Below, in pieces: positions 6,045-7,963 of a stretch of 7,963 nucleotides of DNA. The translations under genes were made by a program, and so were the position numbers. A model generated the notes under the pieces. The model did not search any database and was not told the origin of the DNA. It saw only the letters and a program-made list of their open reading frames with translations. Numbering within the stretch: the stretch's first letter is position 1; each line of letters begins with the position of its first letter. Source of the stretch: Treponema sp. UBA3870 (lineage in GTDB: Bacteria; Spirochaetota; Spirochaetia; Treponematales; Treponemataceae); NCBI GenBank assembly GCA_002392275.1, contig DGGQ01000021.1, forward strand, positions 1-7,963, in the 5' to 3' direction.

Positions 6045-6860
6045 ATGGAAAATATTGAACACAAAGTTGATTTTGCATTTCTTGACAGCGGGACGGGCGG
6101 GATTCCTTATATGATGAGCCTCAAAAAAAAGTGTCCTGAATCAAGCTGCGTATATCTGGGTGATACGGCGCATTTTCCTTACGGCGAAAAATCTGTGGAC
6201 GAGGTTGCTTCATCCGCTTATGAGGCGGTCTCTCTGATTGTGCGGAAGTGGAATCCACGGGCATTGGTCGTCGCGTGCAATACGATTTCCGTTACCGCCC
6301 TTGATTTTTTGAGAAAAAGTTTTCCATCCCTTCCGATTGTGGGAACGGTTCCTGCCATAAAACTTGCGGCTGAGGTTTCGGTGAACAAAAAAATAGGTCT
6401 TCTTGCAACGAACGCGACTGTCGCAAATCCGTACTGCAAAAAACTGATTCAGGATTTTGCCTCTGGATGCGAGATTTTTTCACGGGGGGATCCGGATTTG
6501 GTTTCGTTCATCGAGAGGGATTTTTTCATTTCAAGCCAGGAGCAGAAGATATCCGCCGTAAAACCGTCGGTTGAATATTTCAAGTCATGCGGATGCGACA
6601 CGGTGATTCTTGGATGCACTCATTTCACCCACATTGCGGGGCTTTATTCAAAGGTCTGCGGAACTGGAATCAAGGTGGTAGACAGCAGGGAGGGGGTCGC
6701 GAATCAGGCTATCAGAAAACTGGGGGAGGGGGAGCATATCCATCTTCCGCTTGAAAAGGACATGTCATTTTTTGTCACCGCCGCAACGGAAAGCCAGACT
6801 ACCGAATACAGAATCCTGTGCAGCAATCTGAACATCCCGTGGGGGGGTGTGGTCGTTTAA
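6045..6860 (+). CDS. murI: Glutamate racemase
   Basis: A 271-residue cytoplasmic enzyme that interconverts L- and D-glutamate, supplying D-Glu for peptidoglycan stem peptides; it uses two cysteines and no cofactor. Visible family motifs in order: FLDSGTGG (12-19) with the substrate-binding D14-S15, YLGDTAHFPYGEKS (37-50), VVACNT (75-80) with the catalytic C78, VGTVPAIK (99-106), and ILGCTHF (188-194) with the second catalytic C191 and H193. Length is normal for the family and nothing is missing. The frame extends upstream, but I choose ATG 6045 because AGGA at 6033-6036 lies 8 nt before it and the protein then begins just before the first motif. An in-frame ATG at 6027, overlapping the antitoxin stop, has no Shine-Dalgarno. 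It is the second gene of the operon after the antitoxin and has no separate promoter that I can see. It converges on the next gene with only 6 bp between stops. Confidence 0.96.
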   Translation: MENIEHKVDFAFLDSGTGGIPYMMSLKKKCPESSCVYLGDTAHFPYGEKSVDEVASSAYEAVSLIVRKWNPRALVVACNTISVTALDFLRKSFPSLPIVGTVPAIKLAAEVSVNKKIGLLATNATVANPYCKKLIQDFASGCEIFSRGDPDLVSFIERDFFISSQEQKISAVKPSVEYFKSCGCDTVILGCTHFTHIAGLYSKVCGTGIKVVDSREGVANQAIRKLGEGEHIHLPLEKDMSFFVTAATESQTTEYRILCSNLNIPWGGVVV

Positions 6861-6866
6861 GCGGCA

Positions 6867-7448
6867 TTACTCCTTGCGTAATCTTGTGATGCAGAGAATC
6901 AGAAGGCCGAATCCGTAACCTATAGGAGCCAAATACCAAATGTTTTCATTGATGAACAGTGCCCCGATAAAACCGATTAGGCAAAGGATTCCGTTTATCA
7001 GTGAAATCACCTTCAGACTCCGCGTAGTTTTGTCGGTTGACGCAACGGGAAGCCCCAGACAGATGAACGCCAATCCCATAAAAAGGCCCCATGCAAGATA
7101 ATCCACAGCCATTTCTACGGATGGCCATTGTCCAATCTGAAAGTAAAGCGGAACATCAACCCCTTCGCTCATAAGCCTTCTGGTAACTGCAATGTTTACG
7201 ATATGAGCTGCCCCCGTTAATGCGCATGTGCATCCCATGAATACCTGCATGGCCCTGCGGTTTAGGTCGGAACATGAAAGACTGTGGCTTAATTCCAACA
7301 GCACCAAAAGCACGATCGGTCCGCTTATGACGGTCATCAATTCCCAAATTGTCAGGGCTATGTCTGCCTTGCTGATTAAAAAGGCTCCGACCGAGATGAA
7401 ATATAGTACTATGTCGATTATTCCGATTAAATGTATTCTTTTGCCCAT
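6867..7448 (-). CDS. Six-helix integral membrane protein, unknown function
   Basis: A 193-residue protein made mostly of hydrophobic helices at about residues 7-26, 33-53, 66-88, 113-134, 144-166 and 170-188. Short polar loops carry DLNRRAMQ, VTRRLMSEGVDVP, and STDKTTRSLK. Charged or polar residues within or beside helices (H82 in AAHIVNI, E112 and D116 in SVEMAVDYLAWG) may matter, but I do not recognise a transporter signature. Similar short membrane proteins are annotated as hypothetical in many bacteria. The start is supported by GGAG at 7458-7461, 9 nt upstream. No strong promoter is visible in the 127-bp gap from the isocitrate dehydrogenase gene, so expression could come from an unrecognised promoter or from readthrough past the hairpin at 7494-7529. 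Confidence 0.8.
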   Translation of the reverse strand: MGKRIHLIGIIDIVLYFISVGAFLISKADIALTIWELMTVISGPIVLLVLLELSHSLSCSDLNRRAMQVFMGCTCALTGAAHIVNIAVTRRLMSEGVDVPLYFQIGQWPSVEMAVDYLAWGLFMGLAFICLGLPVASTDKTTRSLKVISLINGILCLIGFIGALFINENIWYLAPIGYGFGLLILCITRLRKE

Positions 7449-7483
7449 ATCCTATTGCTCCATAAGTTTCGGATCTGCAGGGA

Positions 7484-7529
7484 TAGATAAAATGAGCTGA
7501 ACAACGGTAATCCTACCGCCATTCAGCCC
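7484..7529 (-). terminator. Probable intrinsic terminator of the isocitrate dehydrogenase gene
   Basis: On the minus strand an imperfect hairpin has outer arms GCTGAA/TTCAGC (extendable by a G-U and a G-C pair), a 3x3 internal loop, inner arms CGGTA/TACCG and a 4-base loop. It is followed by a T-rich tail (TCATTTTATCTAT, about 7495-7483). It lies about 50 nt past the Icd stop codon, in the right orientation to end that transcript. The tail is interrupted, so termination may be partial. Confidence 0.55.
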
Positions 7530-7575
7530 GCTTTTAATTTACATAAAAAAACTTTCGAACACTCAAAGACAGATT

Positions 7576-7963
7576 TTAGAGTCTTGATGCAATCTCGTCG
7601 ATGTAGTCCCAGCTGTCAACAATCTGTTTTGGTGCAGGGTCGGCAAGTTTTGCAAGGTCTCCGGTCATGATTCCGTCCTCGATTGTTCCGAGCGTTGCCT
7701 TTTCAAGTCTGTGGGCAAAATCAGCAAGCTCCGGGGTTCCGTCAAGCTCCGCCCTTTTTGCAAGCGCGCCTGTCCATGCGAAGATTGTCGCAACTGGATT
7801 TGTAGAAGTCTTTTCTCCCTTGAGGTAGCGGTAGTAGTGCTTCTGTACTGTACCGTGGCTGGCCTCGTATTCAAACTCTCCGTTCGGACATACGAGTACG
7901 CTTGTCATCATTGCAAGGCTTCCACATGCGGATGCAATCATGTCGCTCATAACGTCGCCGTCG
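7576..7963 (-). CDS. icd: Isocitrate dehydrogenase (NADP), C-terminal 128 residues (partial, runs off the right edge)
   Basis: The visible part is the C-terminal third of the homodimeric isocitrate dehydrogenase family, which oxidatively decarboxylates isocitrate to 2-oxoglutarate. It begins with DGDVMSD, carrying the two metal-binding aspartates (equivalent to D275 and D279 of human IDH1), then MMTSVLVCPNG, EASHGTVQKHYYRYLKGEK, TSTNPVATIFAWTGAL, and ends in the helix VDSWDYIDEIASRL. From memory this tail is closest to the Thermotoga-type bacterial enzyme rather than to the E. coli Icd. The His-Gly-Thr-Val segment binds the NADP adenosine; the residue equivalent to human R314 is Lys here while the following His is kept, which would still suit the 2'-phosphate. 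The frame is open to the window edge and the stop is TAA. A hairpin terminator follows. Confidence 0.95.
   Translation of the reverse strand, partial: DGDVMSDMIASACGSLAMMTSVLVCPNGEFEYEASHGTVQKHYYRYLKGEKTSTNPVATIFAWTGALAKRAELDGTPELADFAHRLEKATLGTIEDGIMTGDLAKLADPAPKQIVDSWDYIDEIASRL

Noticed and set aside
6866..6882. ATTAC/GTAAT inverted repeat at the murI convergent junction
   Set aside because: Five weak base pairs, no T tract on either side, and partly within the coding end of the membrane protein gene.
7466..7474. ATG near 7466 on the minus strand upstream of the membrane protein
   Set aside because: It opens only a three-codon frame (ATG GAG CAA then TAG), too short to call a gene or an attenuator without more evidence.

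Overview
The window is bacterial, protein-dense and of moderate GC, with long A and T runs. The gene content fits a spirochaete of the Treponema type: a 7TM-PAS-HD-GYP cyclic-di-GMP phosphodiesterase, an isocitrate dehydrogenase whose end resembles the Thermotoga-like NADP enzymes, a MurI beside a DUF2281-like antitoxin, and several uncharacterised small Cys-rich and repeat proteins. The taxonomic assignment is inference; no rRNA or tRNA is present to confirm it.

Layout. Bases 3-101 hold the probable tail of an unidentified plus-strand gene. Bases 102-380 are non-coding. Bases 381-2210 (+) encode a membrane-anchored protein with an HEAWH zinc-peptidase-like motif. It converges on a two-gene minus-strand operon (3522 down to 2258): a pentapeptide-repeat protein with an N-terminal Cys/His cluster, then a glyoxalase-II-like metallo-beta-lactamase-fold hydrolase, joined by an ATGA overlap. 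A small eight-cysteine protein (3575-3853, +) diverges from that operon across a 52-bp gap. A large 7TM-PAS-HD-GYP signalling protein (5597-3885, -) converges on it. A DUF2281-like antitoxin without a toxin (5804-6034, +) has a good promoter and leads directly into glutamate racemase murI (6045-6860, +). A six-helix membrane protein (7448-6867, -) converges on murI, and the C-terminal third of isocitrate dehydrogenase (7963-7576, -) ends the window, followed by a probable intrinsic terminator.

The most striking regulatory pattern is that three genes (pentapeptide protein, eight-Cys protein, HD-GYP protein) each have a sigma70-like -10 hexamer ending exactly 6 nt before the start ATG and no convincing Shine-Dalgarno. 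The expected transcription start is therefore the A of the ATG, which predicts leaderless mRNAs. Two of these promoters are divergent and physically interleaved in the 52-bp gap. The other genes with a visible start (381, 2851, 5804, 6045, 7448) have a Shine-Dalgarno-like purine stretch.

Functionally the window covers second-messenger turnover (HD-GYP), cell-wall precursor supply (MurI), central metabolism (Icd) and a small uncharacterised metal-binding-rich cluster at 2258-3853. I see no CRISPR array, insertion sequence, tRNA or phage gene.
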